Assembly: GCA_034211175.1 (NCBI GenBank)
Contig: JAXHUH010000063.1
Coordinates: forward strand, 1 to 64,000
Origin: JAXHUH01 sp034211175
GTDB lineage: Bacteria; Actinomycetota; Acidimicrobiia; Acidimicrobiales; CAIXPF01
Length of the DNA stretch: 64,000 bases
Reading direction: 5' to 3'
Shown here in pieces: positions 1 to 8,292 of this stretch. Under the pieces are notes generated by a model. The model saw only the letters and a program-made list of their open reading frames with translations. It did not search any database and was not told the DNA's origin. The position numbers and the translations under genes were made by a program. Numbering within the stretch: position 1 is the first letter of the stretch; every line of letters begins with the position of its first letter.

Positions 1-684
1 CCGCCTGGCGGATCTCTTCGCCAGGCGGGTGCGGCCGAGCTCGGTGACGCCGAGGGCCCGCGGCGTCGGGCGGCGGACGACCCAGCGCTGGTCGATCATG
101 GCGTCGAGGAGCGCGGCCCCGAGCGCGCCGGCGAGGTGATGGCGGCGCTCGCTCCAGTCGAGGCAGTCCCGCACGAACGGCCGCCGCCGGCGTCGGGCAC
201 CGTCGACGTCGACACCTGCGGACTCCAGCAGTGATGCGCCACCCGGCGTGAGCTCGGTCCCGCTGTCGCCGGGCACGAGGAGCGACCGCTCGACGAGACG
301 GTCGTGGATGCGCACGGCGAGCTCACCGGCGAGGTGGTCGTAGCACGAGCGGGCATGCGCCAGCTCGGCCGGGACCCGGTTCGGCCGGGCCGCCGGACGC
401 ACCACCGCGGTCACGTGGTCGAGGCCCTGGATCCGTTCGAGCAGGTCGTTGACCTCGGCACCGGCCAGGCGGTGGTAGCGGTGGCGGCCCTGCGCCTCGA
501 CCACGACCAGCCCGCCGTCGACGAGGCGGCCGAGGTGCTCGCTGGCGGTCGAGCTCGCGACCCCCGCGTGACGGGCCAGCTCGCCGACCGTCCGGGCCCG
601 CCCGTCGGTGAGCGCCGCGACGATCGCGGCCCTGGTGTCGTCGGCGAGCAACGACGCGACCCGGGCGATCTCGGTGGCCGGCAT
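1..684 (-). CDS. ArsR-type winged-helix transcriptional regulator (3' end outside window)
   Basis: The reading frame starts at ATG 684 and stays open to the window edge (228 codons), so the C-terminus is missing. The first ~80 residues are a classic ArsR/HTH_20 winged helix: a helix beginning MPATEIARVASLLADDTRAA, then TVGELARHAGVASSTASEHL as helix-turn-helix and GRHRYHRLAG as the wing. The remainder is an uncharacterised C-terminal ligand or dimer domain of ~130 residues. Family knowledge says such proteins repress their own or neighbouring genes in response to a metal or small molecule; no metal-binding cysteines are visible, so a non-metal signal is likelier. A TATCGT box lies 6 bp before the ATG, supporting a leaderless start. 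Confidence 0.85.
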   Translation of the reverse strand, partial: MPATEIARVASLLADDTRAAIVAALTDGRARTVGELARHAGVASSTASEHLGRLVDGGLVVVEAQGRHRYHRLAGAEVNDLLERIQGLDHVTAVVRPAARPNRVPAELAHARSCYDHLAGELAVRIHDRLVERSLLVPGDSGTELTPGGASLLESAGVDVDGARRRRRPFVRDCLDWSERRHHLAGALGAALLDAMIDQRWVVRRPTPRALGVTELGRTRLAKRSARR

Positions 685-690
685 GGCACG

Positions 691-696
691 ACGATA
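691..696 (-). promoter_or_regulatory. -10 box of arsR-like gene
   Basis: TATCGT (minus strand) lies 6 bp upstream of the ATG at 684. This is the spacing expected when transcription starts at the first base of the start codon; there is no room for a Shine-Dalgarno site. Confidence 0.5.
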
Positions 697-736
697 CGCA
701 GATGACCCGTCGGCCGGTGCCGACACGTGACTGCGG

Positions 737-1081
737 TCAGAAGCGCTCTGCGCCCCGCTGGCGGTGGGGGTCGGGGAAGTCGCGGAACAGCGACGCCGAG
801 AAGTTGGTCACCAGCGAGTTCACCCCGTGATGCGCGCGCTCGATCGGCTCGGCTCGGCTCGACACCTGTGTGAACGCGGCGTCGAGCTGGGCGAGGTCGC
901 GGGTCTCGATCAGGACCTTGAACTCGGTGCCCGGCCCGAAGCCGAGCTTGCGGCGCAGGAGGCGCCACGACTCGATGCGCCCATCCTGCGCCAACGCGCC
1001 GAGGTAGTGGTCGAGCGCGGCCACGAAGTCGAGATCACGGACACCGGGCCGCAGGTCGACCGACAGCTCGTACACGTCCAC
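737..1081 (-). CDS. DUF6614-like small protein
   Basis: A 114-residue protein from a GTG start, beginning (M)DVYELSVDLRPGVRDLDFV. The pattern DVYELSVDL..GVRDLDF..ALDHYL...G.I.SWRLLRRKLGFGP resembles the DUF6614 family of small alpha/beta proteins, probably ferredoxin-like dimeric barrels. No catalytic residue can be named and the function is unknown. It lies 52 bp upstream of the ArsR-type gene on the same strand, so the two may be co-transcribed. The family assignment is from memory of the motif pattern and needs a profile search. Confidence 0.7.
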   Translation of the reverse strand: MDVYELSVDLRPGVRDLDFVAALDHYLGALAQDGRIESWRLLRRKLGFGPGTEFKVLIETRDLAQLDAAFTQVSSRAEPIERAHHGVNSLVTNFSASLFRDFPDPHRQRGAERF

Positions 1082-1106
1082 GACTCAACCCGTCCTCGTA
1101 CGCGAC

Positions 1107-1152
1107 AACGCCGACACGGCGGGCGATCGTAGGTCGCCCACGTGTCGGCGTT
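1107..1152 (-). terminator. Intrinsic terminator-like hairpin after pspA
   Basis: Outer arms AACGCCGACAC and GTGTCGGCGTT pair perfectly (11 bp) and enclose a second 6-bp pairing, GGGCGA with TCGCCC. The hairpin sits 38 bp beyond the pspA stop on the minus strand. There is no T tract, as is common in GC-rich actinobacteria. Confidence 0.65.
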
Positions 1153-1189
1153 CGCCGAGGTTTCGTGGTCTTCGCCGGGAGGCCGGCCC

Positions 1190-1975
1190 TCAGGTCGTGC
1201 TCTCGCCCTCGGCGGTGGCGGTCGACTCGGACGGCGCGTCGGCCGTGGAGCCGTCACCGATGCCGAGCTGGGCCCGGATCTGCGACAGGCGGGCCGTCGC
1301 CTCGGTGTTCATCGCCGCCTGCTCGATCTCGAGCATGTGCGACTCGACGCCCGACTCCTGGAGCTCGGACATGCCCTTGGCCTTGGCGTAGCGGGCCTCG
1401 ATCTTGTCGCGCACCTCGTCGAGGGTGGGGACGTCGTCGCCGACGGTCTCCGACAGCGACTGCATGGCCGTGTTCATCTGCTCCTGCATCTTGGCCTGGT
1501 CGAGCTGGCCCATCAGCTTCTGGCGCTCGGACAGCTTCTTCTGCAGGACGGTGCTGTTCTGGGTGACGGCGTTCTTGGCCTGCTGCGCGGCCTGGCTGGC
1601 GTTGAGGGCGAGCTGCTTGAGGTCCTCGACCTCGGACTCCACGGCGATGAGGCGGTTGGCGAAGGACTCCGCGGCGGTCGTGTACTGCGTCGCCTTCTCG
1701 GTGTTGCCCGACTTGCCGGCCTCGTCCGCCATCATCACCGCCTGGCGGGCGTTGGTGTTGAGCTTCTCCAGCTCCTCCATCTTGCGGTTGAGCCGCAGCT
1801 CCGCCTGCTTCTGGTTGGCGATCACGTTCGCGGCCTGTTCCTTGAGGCGCACGTGCTGCTCCTGCGCCTCCTGGATGGCCTGCTCGAGCTGCACCTTGGG
1901 ATCGGCGCGCTCGTTGAAGCTCGACGACATGCGGGCCGTCATGTACTTCCACCAGCGTCGCAGCACCTTGAACAT
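1190..1975 (-). CDS. pspA: PspA/IM30 (phage shock protein A) family protein
   Basis: A 261-residue protein that is almost entirely coiled coil: MFKVLRRWWKYMTARMSSSF at the N-terminus (membrane-binding amphipathic helix), then DPKVQLEQAIQEAQEQHVRL and long heptad helices (residues ~20-220). This is the PspA/Vipp1 ESCRT-III-like fold, which coats and stabilises stressed membranes. The C-terminal ~40 residues are acidic and low in complexity. ATG 1975 was chosen because TACACT lies 7 bp upstream (leaderless spacing) and the family begins at this helix; a longer start at 1999 would precede the promoter. It is followed by a strong hairpin and looks monocistronic. No PspC or ClgR-type partner gene is adjacent. 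Confidence 0.92.
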   Translation of the reverse strand: MFKVLRRWWKYMTARMSSSFNERADPKVQLEQAIQEAQEQHVRLKEQAANVIANQKQAELRLNRKMEELEKLNTNARQAVMMADEAGKSGNTEKATQYTTAAESFANRLIAVESEVEDLKQLALNASQAAQQAKNAVTQNSTVLQKKLSERQKLMGQLDQAKMQEQMNTAMQSLSETVGDDVPTLDEVRDKIEARYAKAKGMSELQESGVESHMLEIEQAAMNTEATARLSQIRAQLGIGDGSTADAPSESTATAEGESTT

Positions 1976-1982
1976 GCTCGGG

Positions 1983-1988
1983 AGTGTA
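1983..1988 (-). promoter_or_regulatory. -10 box of pspA
   Basis: TACACT on the minus strand, 7 bp before ATG 1975; it fits TANNNT and a leaderless transcript. Confidence 0.5.
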
Positions 1989-2065
1989 CCCGCCACCATC
2001 CGGGCGGTTGAGGGGCGATCGCTCGACAGCGCGCGGCCGGCGGCGTCGCCGGACCGCGTCGGCGC

Positions 2066-3775
2066 TCAGCGCCTCCGCCGCAGGATCCTCGCCGGCTGGG
2101 CCAGGAGGCTGCGGGCCTCGGGGATCCCGGCGAACGCGCCCACGGCGACGTAGGTGAGGCCACCGGCGCCGACGACGACCGGGACCGACAGGAACGGGGT
2201 CGTCCCGGCGACGAGCCAGCGGGCCGCGGCGATCGCTCCGACCGACGCCACCGCGCAGGGCAGCATCATCAGCGTCGGCCACCAGGTGTTGGCCCGCACG
2301 CCGAGGCGCCGTCGGCACCGGCGGGCCAGCAGCCAGGTCTGGACGAGCGCGGCGGCGCTCGAGCCCAGCGTGAGGCCCATCGCGCCGAGCCGCAGCGGCA
2401 GGAACTCGTTGTTGCGCACGTAGTCGGGGAGCGGGGCGATCGGCTCGGCGAACAGCCGGTCGAGGCCGCGCACCGTGGCGTCGATGATGACCACGTTGTC
2501 GAGCTGGAACATCAGGGGGACACCGATGGCGGTGGCGATGACGAGACGGACGCCGGCGAGCGCCGCGGGCCCGTTCGTGTCGCCGCTGGCGAAGAGCGCG
2601 TTCTGCCACAGCCGCCCGGTCGCGTTGGCGGGCAGGCCGACGGCGAAGCCGCACAGCACGAGCCACACCTGGATGGTCTCCGAGGCGCCGAAGTCGCCGC
2701 CCTCGAGGAGCAGCGCGACGATCAGGTCGCCGGCGGCGACCAGCGCGACGGCCGAGAACACGGTGAAGAACGACACGCGGCGCATCCCGGTGCGCAGGCG
2801 CAGGTCGGCGGCGGTCGGGTCATCGCCGGCGAGGCGGGAGAGCTCGGGCAGCTCGGCGGCGGCCACGCTCATGCCGAACAGGCTCAGCGGCAACAGGTAC
2901 AGCGCCTGGGCGTACTGCAGGGCGCTGAGTGCTCCGAGGGCGAGGAACGATGCCAGCTGGAGGTCGACGAACGCCGAGATCTGGGCGACGCCCCGGCCGG
3001 CGAGCGCGCCGGGGGCACGGCGAACCACGGCGGAGAAGCCCGCGACCCTGCGCTGCAGCGACGGCCGCAACCCGGGGGTGAGCCGTCGGACCGTCGGGAG
3101 CTGGACCAGGAACTGGACCGCACCGCCGACGAGCACGGCCCACGCCAGCGCGACCGCGGCGTCCTCGTGGTCCCAGGCCATCAGCGCGGCCCACACCAGC
3201 GCCGCGACCTGGGCTGCGTTCCACAGCACCGGCGCCACGTAGGACAGGAAGAACCGCCGGTGGCTGTTGAGGATCCCGAGGCACCAGGCGGACAGCACCA
3301 GGAACCCGAGGCCCGGCGTCACGATCCGCACGAGCGTGGTCGCGAGCTCGGTGCGCGAGTCGTCGGCCGCCCACCCCAGGTTCAGGACCCGGGTGATCGG
3401 CTCGGCGAACACGACACCGAGGACCACGAGGACACCGGTGACGAGGCTCAGGAACCCGGCCACCGCCCCGGCGAGGCGGCCCGCGTCCTCCTCGCGCCCC
3501 TCCTCGAGAAGCCGGGCGTGGACCGGGATGAACGATGCCGACAGCGCCCCCTCACCGAGGAGGTTCTGCAGCAGGTTCGGCATCTTCATGGCGGCCCGGA
3601 ACGCATCGGTCGCCACGCCGACGCCCAGCACCCGGGCGAGCACCATCTCCCGGAGGAGCCCGCTCAGGCGCGAGAGCAGGATGCCCGCGCCGGCCATCAG
3701 CGCGTGGCGGCCCGCAGGTTCGTTCCCCGTGGTGTCGGGCGCGTCCTTCGTGGACGCGCCGTCCGCCAGGTCCAT
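2066..3775 (-). CDS. murJ: MurJ/MviN lipid II flippase
   Basis: A 569-residue polytopic membrane protein. The MurJ signature is clear: AGAGILLSRLSGLLREMVLA in the first helix, then ATDAFRAAMKMPNLLQNLLG and EGALSASFIPVHARLLEEG. About 14 hydrophobic segments follow, ending in a basic tail. MurJ is a MOP-superfamily flippase that moves lipid II across the cytoplasmic membrane for peptidoglycan synthesis. ATG 3775 is preferred; upstream in-frame sequence lies inside the neighbouring gene. It is the last gene of an operon with the coiled-coil membrane protein (17-bp gap) and the AAA ATPase, so those two may assist or regulate envelope synthesis (inference). Unlike mycobacterial MurJ, no C-terminal pseudokinase is fused. 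Confidence 0.93.
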   Translation of the reverse strand: MDLADGASTKDAPDTTGNEPAGRHALMAGAGILLSRLSGLLREMVLARVLGVGVATDAFRAAMKMPNLLQNLLGEGALSASFIPVHARLLEEGREEDAGRLAGAVAGFLSLVTGVLVVLGVVFAEPITRVLNLGWAADDSRTELATTLVRIVTPGLGFLVLSAWCLGILNSHRRFFLSYVAPVLWNAAQVAALVWAALMAWDHEDAAVALAWAVLVGGAVQFLVQLPTVRRLTPGLRPSLQRRVAGFSAVVRRAPGALAGRGVAQISAFVDLQLASFLALGALSALQYAQALYLLPLSLFGMSVAAAELPELSRLAGDDPTAADLRLRTGMRRVSFFTVFSAVALVAAGDLIVALLLEGGDFGASETIQVWLVLCGFAVGLPANATGRLWQNALFASGDTNGPAALAGVRLVIATAIGVPLMFQLDNVVIIDATVRGLDRLFAEPIAPLPDYVRNNEFLPLRLGAMGLTLGSSAAALVQTWLLARRCRRRLGVRANTWWPTLMMLPCAVASVGAIAAARWLVAGTTPFLSVPVVVGAGGLTYVAVGAFAGIPEARSLLAQPARILRRRR

Positions 3776-3792
3776 GCGCCCCTCCGGGTGCG

Positions 3793-4563
3793 TCAGGCCG
3801 GCCCGACCGAACCGCTCGACGACGACCCGCCGGTCTCCTCGATGGCGAGCCGGAGCGCCTCCATCTCCTCCACGACGTGGTCGATGTCGGCGCCGACGTC
3901 GTCGAACTGGGTCAGGTCCGAGGTGTGGACGGCGAGCTCGGCCGCCCGCGCCACCGCCTCGTCGAGCTGCGCGGTGAGCAACTGGAGGCGCTTCGTCGAC
4001 CGCTCGATGACCGAGTCCATGCGCTCGGCCGACGACAGCTGCGACTCGAACGCCCCCCGCACCCGGTCGGTGACGTCGTCGGCGTCGGTCAGGTCGGCAG
4101 AGCCGGTGGCCTCGAGCTTGCGGCGCACCTCGGCGGTGTCGATGTTGTTGCGGGCCTGGCGCAGGGCATGGCCCCGCTGCGCGGTCTCCCACACCTGGGT
4201 CACGCTCTCGTCGACGCCGGCGCCGATGCGGTCGAGCCGCTCGCGGATCGGTCCGTCGCGCACATCGACCGTTGCGTCACGGAACCGGGTCTGCGCCTGG
4301 ACGGCGTCGCGCACGAACAGCCGCCACGGCTCGCCGACCGCGAACGGGTCGATCGTGTTCGTCGTGACCGTCTCGGCGGCGCCACTGCGCATCGCACCCC
4401 ACCCGGCCCGGAACCCGACGAGGACCAGGGCCAGCACGATCCCGAGGAGCAGGTTGCCGGCGAGCAGCCCGGCGACCACGCCCGCCGCCGCGAGACCGCC
4501 GGTGACGGGGTGGAGGACGGTGCGTGAGATCGACGGTGGGGAAGAGCGTTCGAGCGAGCTCAT
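3793..4563 (-). CDS. Membrane-anchored coiled-coil protein, unknown function
   Basis: A 256-residue protein with two closely spaced hydrophobic segments near the N-terminus (residues ~20-55, including LLAGNLLLGIVLALVLVGF), probably a hairpin in the membrane. A long charged helical region follows (residues ~90-245), rich in DRIGAGVDES and RLQLLTAQLDEAVARAAELA-type heptads. The tail is serine/glycine-rich. I do not recognise a named family. It sits between the CbxX-type AAA ATPase (12 bp upstream) and murJ (17 bp downstream), so the three are very probably co-transcribed. A plausible role is a cytoplasmic coiled-coil adaptor at the membrane for the AAA motor or for MurJ, but that is inference. 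Confidence 0.8.
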   Translation of the reverse strand: MSSLERSSPPSISRTVLHPVTGGLAAAGVVAGLLAGNLLLGIVLALVLVGFRAGWGAMRSGAAETVTTNTIDPFAVGEPWRLFVRDAVQAQTRFRDATVDVRDGPIRERLDRIGAGVDESVTQVWETAQRGHALRQARNNIDTAEVRRKLEATGSADLTDADDVTDRVRGAFESQLSSAERMDSVIERSTKRLQLLTAQLDEAVARAAELAVHTSDLTQFDDVGADIDHVVEEMEALRLAIEETGGSSSSGSVGPA

Positions 4564-4575
4564 GCGCGCGCCACG

Positions 4576-6000
4576 CTACCCGTGGCCGCCGCCATCGGAT
4601 GCCGCCGGGACCGGCGGGATGTCAGCCGCCTCGATGGTGATGAGCTGGTGGTCGGTGGGGGCCTCGATCGTGACGACACGGCTGGCGTGACGGGCCACGG
4701 CCGACTCGAACAGGTTGCGCGAGTAGCGGCCGTTGCCGAAGCCCCGTCCCCGCTCGACGGCGCCCAGGTGGGCCCGCACCGCGGCGCGGGCGCCGTCGTC
4801 GAGCTCGTACTGGCTGCGGTCGCCCAGCATCTCGACGATGCCGATGAGCTCGTCGGTCGTGTAGTCGGGGAAGTGGATCGTGGTCGGGAACCGCGACCGC
4901 AGGCCGGGGTTCGAGCCGAGCAGGTCGGCCATCTCGTCGGGGTAGCCGGCCATGATCACGACGAGCCGGTCGCGGCGGTCCTCCACGAGCTTGACGATCG
5001 TGTCGATCGCCTCCCGCCCGAAGTCCTTCTCGCCGCCCCGCAGCAGGCCGTACGCCTCGTCGATCAGGAGGACGCCCTCGTCGGCCTCGTCGAAGACCGA
5101 GACGACCTTGGCCGCGGTCTGGCCCACGAAGCCCGACACCAGCCCCGAGCGGTCGGTCTCGACGAGGTGGCCGCGCTCGACGACACCGAGCGTGCGGTAG
5201 ATCTGCGCCAGCAGGCGGCCGACGGTCGTCTTGCCGGTGCCGGGGTTGCCGGTGAACACGAGGTGCCGGGACGTCTCGAGCACCGGCAGGTCGCGCTCGC
5301 GGCGCAGGTTCTGGACCCGGATGAGGTTGGCGACGAGCTTCACCTCCGCCTTCACCGGGTCGAGGCCGATGAGGTCGTCGAGCTCGTCGAACAGCTCGTC
5401 GAGCGAACGGGGCGGCGGGAGCTCGGCCCGCTCGGCGTCGATGTCGGACAGCTCACCGGGTTCCGGGGCCGGTGCCGGCGCGGCCGTGTCGGTGGTGATC
5501 GTCGTCGTGCGCCGCTTGGAGCGGATCATCGAGATCATCGACTCGCGGAACCGCTCGATGGCGTCGAGCTCGCTCTGCGACGTCATCCGGTCGACCGCGG
5601 CGATCTCGTGGGCGAGCCCGATCGCGCACCGGTAGTAGGCCTGGGCGTGGCCGGTCCCGTGGCGCCCGTCGTAGGTGGCGAGCGTGTCGAAGAGCGTCGA
5701 GGGCGCCTGGAGCCAGCTCCGGCGGCCGTTGACGAGGCCGGCGTCGCGCAGGTGCTGGGGGCTGGCGTGGGCGAGGTGGGTGTCGATGCGGTGGCCGAAG
5801 GCGCCGATGTAGGCCCGCAGCTGGTCGTCGCCGTGGCGGCCGTCGGCGTCGATGACCGCGGCGGTCAGGTTCTGGGCCTCGACGGTGACGTCGTCGCGCA
5901 GGCGCTCGGCCCACGTGCCCGATGCGCCGGCCACCGAGACCAGCGCGTCGCCCACCTCGGTGCAGAAGCGCGCCACCGCTGGCTCGATCGGCGAGCTCAT
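4576..6000 (-). CDS. CbxX/SpoVK-type AAA+ ATPase
   Basis: A 474-residue protein. Residues 1-200 form a helical N-terminal domain ending in a proline/alanine-rich linker. Residues 201-474 are a CbxX/CfqX-type AAA+ module: DELFDELDDLIGLDPVKAEV, Walker A GNPGTGKT at 251-258, FVGQTAAKV pore-region motif, Walker B LLIDEAYGLL at ~311, a sensor region and RSRFPTTIHFPDYT. Relatives include CbbX (rubisco activase), SpoVK and ESX EccA; this one has no rubisco or ESX neighbours. It is the first gene of an operon with the coiled-coil membrane protein and murJ, suggesting remodelling of an envelope complex. Its ATG overlaps the stop of a 14-codon leaderless upstream ORF as ATGA, implying translational coupling. 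Confidence 0.88.
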   Translation of the reverse strand: MSSPIEPAVARFCTEVGDALVSVAGASGTWAERLRDDVTVEAQNLTAAVIDADGRHGDDQLRAYIGAFGHRIDTHLAHASPQHLRDAGLVNGRRSWLQAPSTLFDTLATYDGRHGTGHAQAYYRCAIGLAHEIAAVDRMTSQSELDAIERFRESMISMIRSKRRTTTITTDTAAPAPAPEPGELSDIDAERAELPPPRSLDELFDELDDLIGLDPVKAEVKLVANLIRVQNLRRERDLPVLETSRHLVFTGNPGTGKTTVGRLLAQIYRTLGVVERGHLVETDRSGLVSGFVGQTAAKVVSVFDEADEGVLLIDEAYGLLRGGEKDFGREAIDTIVKLVEDRRDRLVVIMAGYPDEMADLLGSNPGLRSRFPTTIHFPDYTTDELIGIVEMLGDRSQYELDDGARAAVRAHLGAVERGRGFGNGRYSRNLFESAVARHASRVVTIEAPTDHQLITIEAADIPPVPAASDGGGHG

Positions 6001-6041
6001 CGGGACGCTTGGGGCGGCCGGTGGTCACGGGGGTGCGCCAT
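5997..6041 (-). CDS. Leaderless 14-aa upstream ORF coupled to the AAA ATPase gene
   Basis: ATG 6041 opens a 14-codon frame encoding MAHPRDHRPPQASR. It ends CGA TGA, and the stop overlaps the ATG of the AAA gene (ATGA). TACCCT lies 8 bp before this ATG, so the transcript probably begins at the mini-ORF. The AAA gene has no Shine-Dalgarno site of its own, so its translation probably relies on re-initiation. The peptide is rich in Pro, Arg and His. It may have no function beyond ribosome delivery. Confidence 0.5.
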   Translation of the reverse strand: MAHPRDHRPPQASR

Positions 6042-6049
6042 CGTCCCGG

Positions 6050-6055
6050 AGGGTA
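6050..6055 (-). promoter_or_regulatory. -10 box of AAA-murJ operon
   Basis: TACCCT on the minus strand, 8 bp upstream of the leaderless mini-ORF start at 6041. Confidence 0.45.
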
Positions 6056-6192
6056 GTGCGCCGACGCAGCGCGGTCGTCGCTCCGGGTAGCGCAGGTCGG
6101 CGGACGATGCGCGGGCGTCGCGTCGGTCCGCAGCGGTGCCTGCGTAGCGTAGTGACAAGACGTCAGTTGAGTCGATCGCGGAGGCACCTGCG

Positions 6193-8235
6193 ATGACGAA
6201 CGAATGCCGCGATCGGCCCCGTTCGCCGGGCCGTGCGCCGCATCGCCCGACGCGCACGACAGCGGTGGTCGCGGTGGCCGCCGCCGCCCTGGTGGCGGGC
6301 TGCGCGGGTTCGACCCCGGAGCCGGCGGCGGACACGTCGCCCGCACCCTCCGACACCGTCGAGGTCGTCGACGGCCCGGCAAACGTGTTCGGCCCGGCGG
6401 CGCCGGTGCCGGTTGTCGACCGGGCGGAGGCGGGGGCCTGGGCCGCGCCGTCGAGCTGCGACCAGCTCCTCGACGACATCGTGACCGAGGCATCCGCCGC
6501 CGTGGGACCCCATGGCTTCGAGGCGTCCGCGCCCGGCGTCGGGGACGAGGGGACGGGCGATCGACCGTTCGTCGCCCGCGGTGCAGGCCCGACGGGGCCC
6601 GCGGACTTCGAGATGACGTCGACGGGCACCATGGTCGCGGCCGCGGCGCAGGTGGTGGACGGCGCCGATGGGGACCTGATCGTGGCGCTCGACGGAGAAG
6701 GCGACGTGGTCGTCGTCGACGTCGCCGCCGAGGATCCGGTGGGCCACCTCGACCTGGCCCCGGCGGTGGACGACCACCGCGGTCTCCTCGCCCACGGCGC
6801 ACGAGCGTACGTCGTGACGATCGAGCCGGTCCGGGCCGAGGTCGGCGACGCCCCGGGCGCGGTGTGGGACGCCGCCGAGACCACCATCGCCGAGATCGAC
6901 CTGGACGAGCCGTCGGCGCCCGAGGTGGTGTCGACCCTCACCATCGACGGCGCGTCCCTCGGGGCCGTCCAACGCGACGGCGTGGCGACGATCACCGTGC
7001 GCCACGTCCCGAGCGGCCTCCCGTTCGTGCGCCCCGGCGACGGCCGCGACGACGCGTCGGCCCTGGAGGCCAACCGGTCGGCGGTCGAGGGTTCGACGCT
7101 CGACGACTGGCTGGCCGGCTGGCGCCTCGACGGGCCGAGCCCGGCCGGGGGTCGGTTGGGTTCGTGCGACGACGTCCGCCGCGGCGGACGTCTCGGCCTG
7201 TCGTCGACGACGACGTTCAGCGTCGACCTGGACGCCGGCCTCATCCCGACCGGTGCCGTCACGGTGTTCGGGGATCGTTCCCGGACGCTCGCGCGGGCGG
7301 AGCACCTCTGGGTCGCCCAGCCGTTCGTGCTCGGCGGCGGGGGCGGCGGGCACGGGACGGTGTTCCACCAGCTCTCCGGTCCGGGTGAGCCGCCGGAGCA
7401 CGTCGGCGACGTGGTGATCGACGGCGTCCTCGACACCCGCGGCACGCTCCAGGAGGACTGGGACGGCAGCGTGTGGTTGGCGACGAACGACGTCCCGGCG
7501 GGGGAGCACCCCGTCCGGTCGACGACCGTCCATGCGCTGGAAGCGGCCGACGGCGCCCTCGAGGCGGTGGGCGCGCTGACCTTCGACGGCGACGTCGCGG
7601 TGACCTTCTCGGAGGGCCTGAACCGCGGCGTCGCCGACGGCCGGCTGCTGGACCTGCGGGAGCCGGCGGCGCCGACCGTGGCCGGGCCCGTGGGGATCGA
7701 TGGACTCGGCGTCGACCTCCTGCCGGCCGAGGAGGTGGGTGACGACGTCTCCGTCGACCTGACGTTCGACGCGGACGGTGCCCCGCACCTGCTGTTCGTG
7801 AGCTTCGCGGCCGTCCACGACCAGCCGCAGGTCTACGGCCGCCACGATCCCTCGGACTGGGGCCCTGCCGGTGGGACGCTGAGCGATCGGTCCTTCGCGC
7901 TCCACGACGTCGGCATCGCCACGTTGATCGGGCCGCGGGCCGAGGTGTCGCCAGGTCCGGCCGGCGGGGCAGGCGATCCACTGGTGGGCACGTTGGTCGT
8001 GCTCGGCCTCGGCGACCGGGATGCCTCGGGGGTCGAGGTGACCGAGCTGGCCCGGATCCGGCACCCACCGGCCGACCAGTGCGACGGTGCGTGGCCCGAC
8101 TGCCCTGGTGCTGCGACGCCGTCGAGCGCGTTCGTCCTGGACCAGACGTTGTACGCGTTGTCGACGTCGGGCATCACGGTGCTCCCGCTGGACCGGCGCC
8201 AGCCGGAGGGCACGTACATCGTCTTCGGGCCCTGA
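6193..8235 (+). CDS. Secreted beta-propeller lipoprotein
   Basis: A 680-residue exported protein. The N-terminus is a basic stretch, then a hydrophobic segment AVVAVAAAALVAGC whose LVAGC is a lipobox, so the mature protein is probably lipid-anchored outside the membrane. The rest is repeated beta strands of the secreted beta-propeller family (PF09826-like). Examples are GDLIVALDGEGDVVVVDVA, RAYVVTIEPV, TTIAEIDLDEPSAPEVVSTL, TTTFSVDLDAGLIPTGAVTV and DGRLLDLREPAAPTVAGPV, consistent with six or seven blades after a SCDQLLDDI segment. The function of this family is not established; a surface adhesion or binding role is inferred. A GGAGG site 9 bp before ATG 6193 supports the start. Confidence 0.82.
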   Translation: MTNECRDRPRSPGRAPHRPTRTTAVVAVAAAALVAGCAGSTPEPAADTSPAPSDTVEVVDGPANVFGPAAPVPVVDRAEAGAWAAPSSCDQLLDDIVTEASAAVGPHGFEASAPGVGDEGTGDRPFVARGAGPTGPADFEMTSTGTMVAAAAQVVDGADGDLIVALDGEGDVVVVDVAAEDPVGHLDLAPAVDDHRGLLAHGARAYVVTIEPVRAEVGDAPGAVWDAAETTIAEIDLDEPSAPEVVSTLTIDGASLGAVQRDGVATITVRHVPSGLPFVRPGDGRDDASALEANRSAVEGSTLDDWLAGWRLDGPSPAGGRLGSCDDVRRGGRLGLSSTTTFSVDLDAGLIPTGAVTVFGDRSRTLARAEHLWVAQPFVLGGGGGGHGTVFHQLSGPGEPPEHVGDVVIDGVLDTRGTLQEDWDGSVWLATNDVPAGEHPVRSTTVHALEAADGALEAVGALTFDGDVAVTFSEGLNRGVADGRLLDLREPAAPTVAGPVGIDGLGVDLLPAEEVGDDVSVDLTFDADGAPHLLFVSFAAVHDQPQVYGRHDPSDWGPAGGTLSDRSFALHDVGIATLIGPRAEVSPGPAGGAGDPLVGTLVVLGLGDRDASGVEVTELARIRHPPADQCDGAWPDCPGAATPSSAFVLDQTLYALSTSGITVLPLDRRQPEGTYIVFGP

Positions 8236-8269
8236 CGACGCCGCGACCTCGGTTCCTGACGACGCCGCG
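8231..8269 (+). repeat. Two direct copies of a 15-bp motif at the 3' end of the beta-propeller gene
   Basis: CCTGACGACGCCGCG occurs at 8231-8245 and 8255-8269. The first copy contains the TGA stop of the beta-propeller gene, so the duplication copied the stop-codon region into the intergenic space. Confidence 0.8.
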
Positions 8270-8292
8270 CCGTCGCGTGGATTCCGACCGGG

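Noticed and set aside
1254..2666. Long reading frames antisense or out of frame to pspA, murJ and many other genes
   Set aside because: They are Arg/Pro/Ala-rich shadows typical of GC-rich DNA; real proteins with family motifs occupy the other frame.
6152..6196. A 14-codon mini-ORF (GTG 6152) ending CGA TGA before the beta-propeller gene
   Set aside because: The only -10-like box (TAGCGT) is 1 bp from its GTG, so the transcript probably starts inside it, and the beta-propeller gene has its own GGAGG site.
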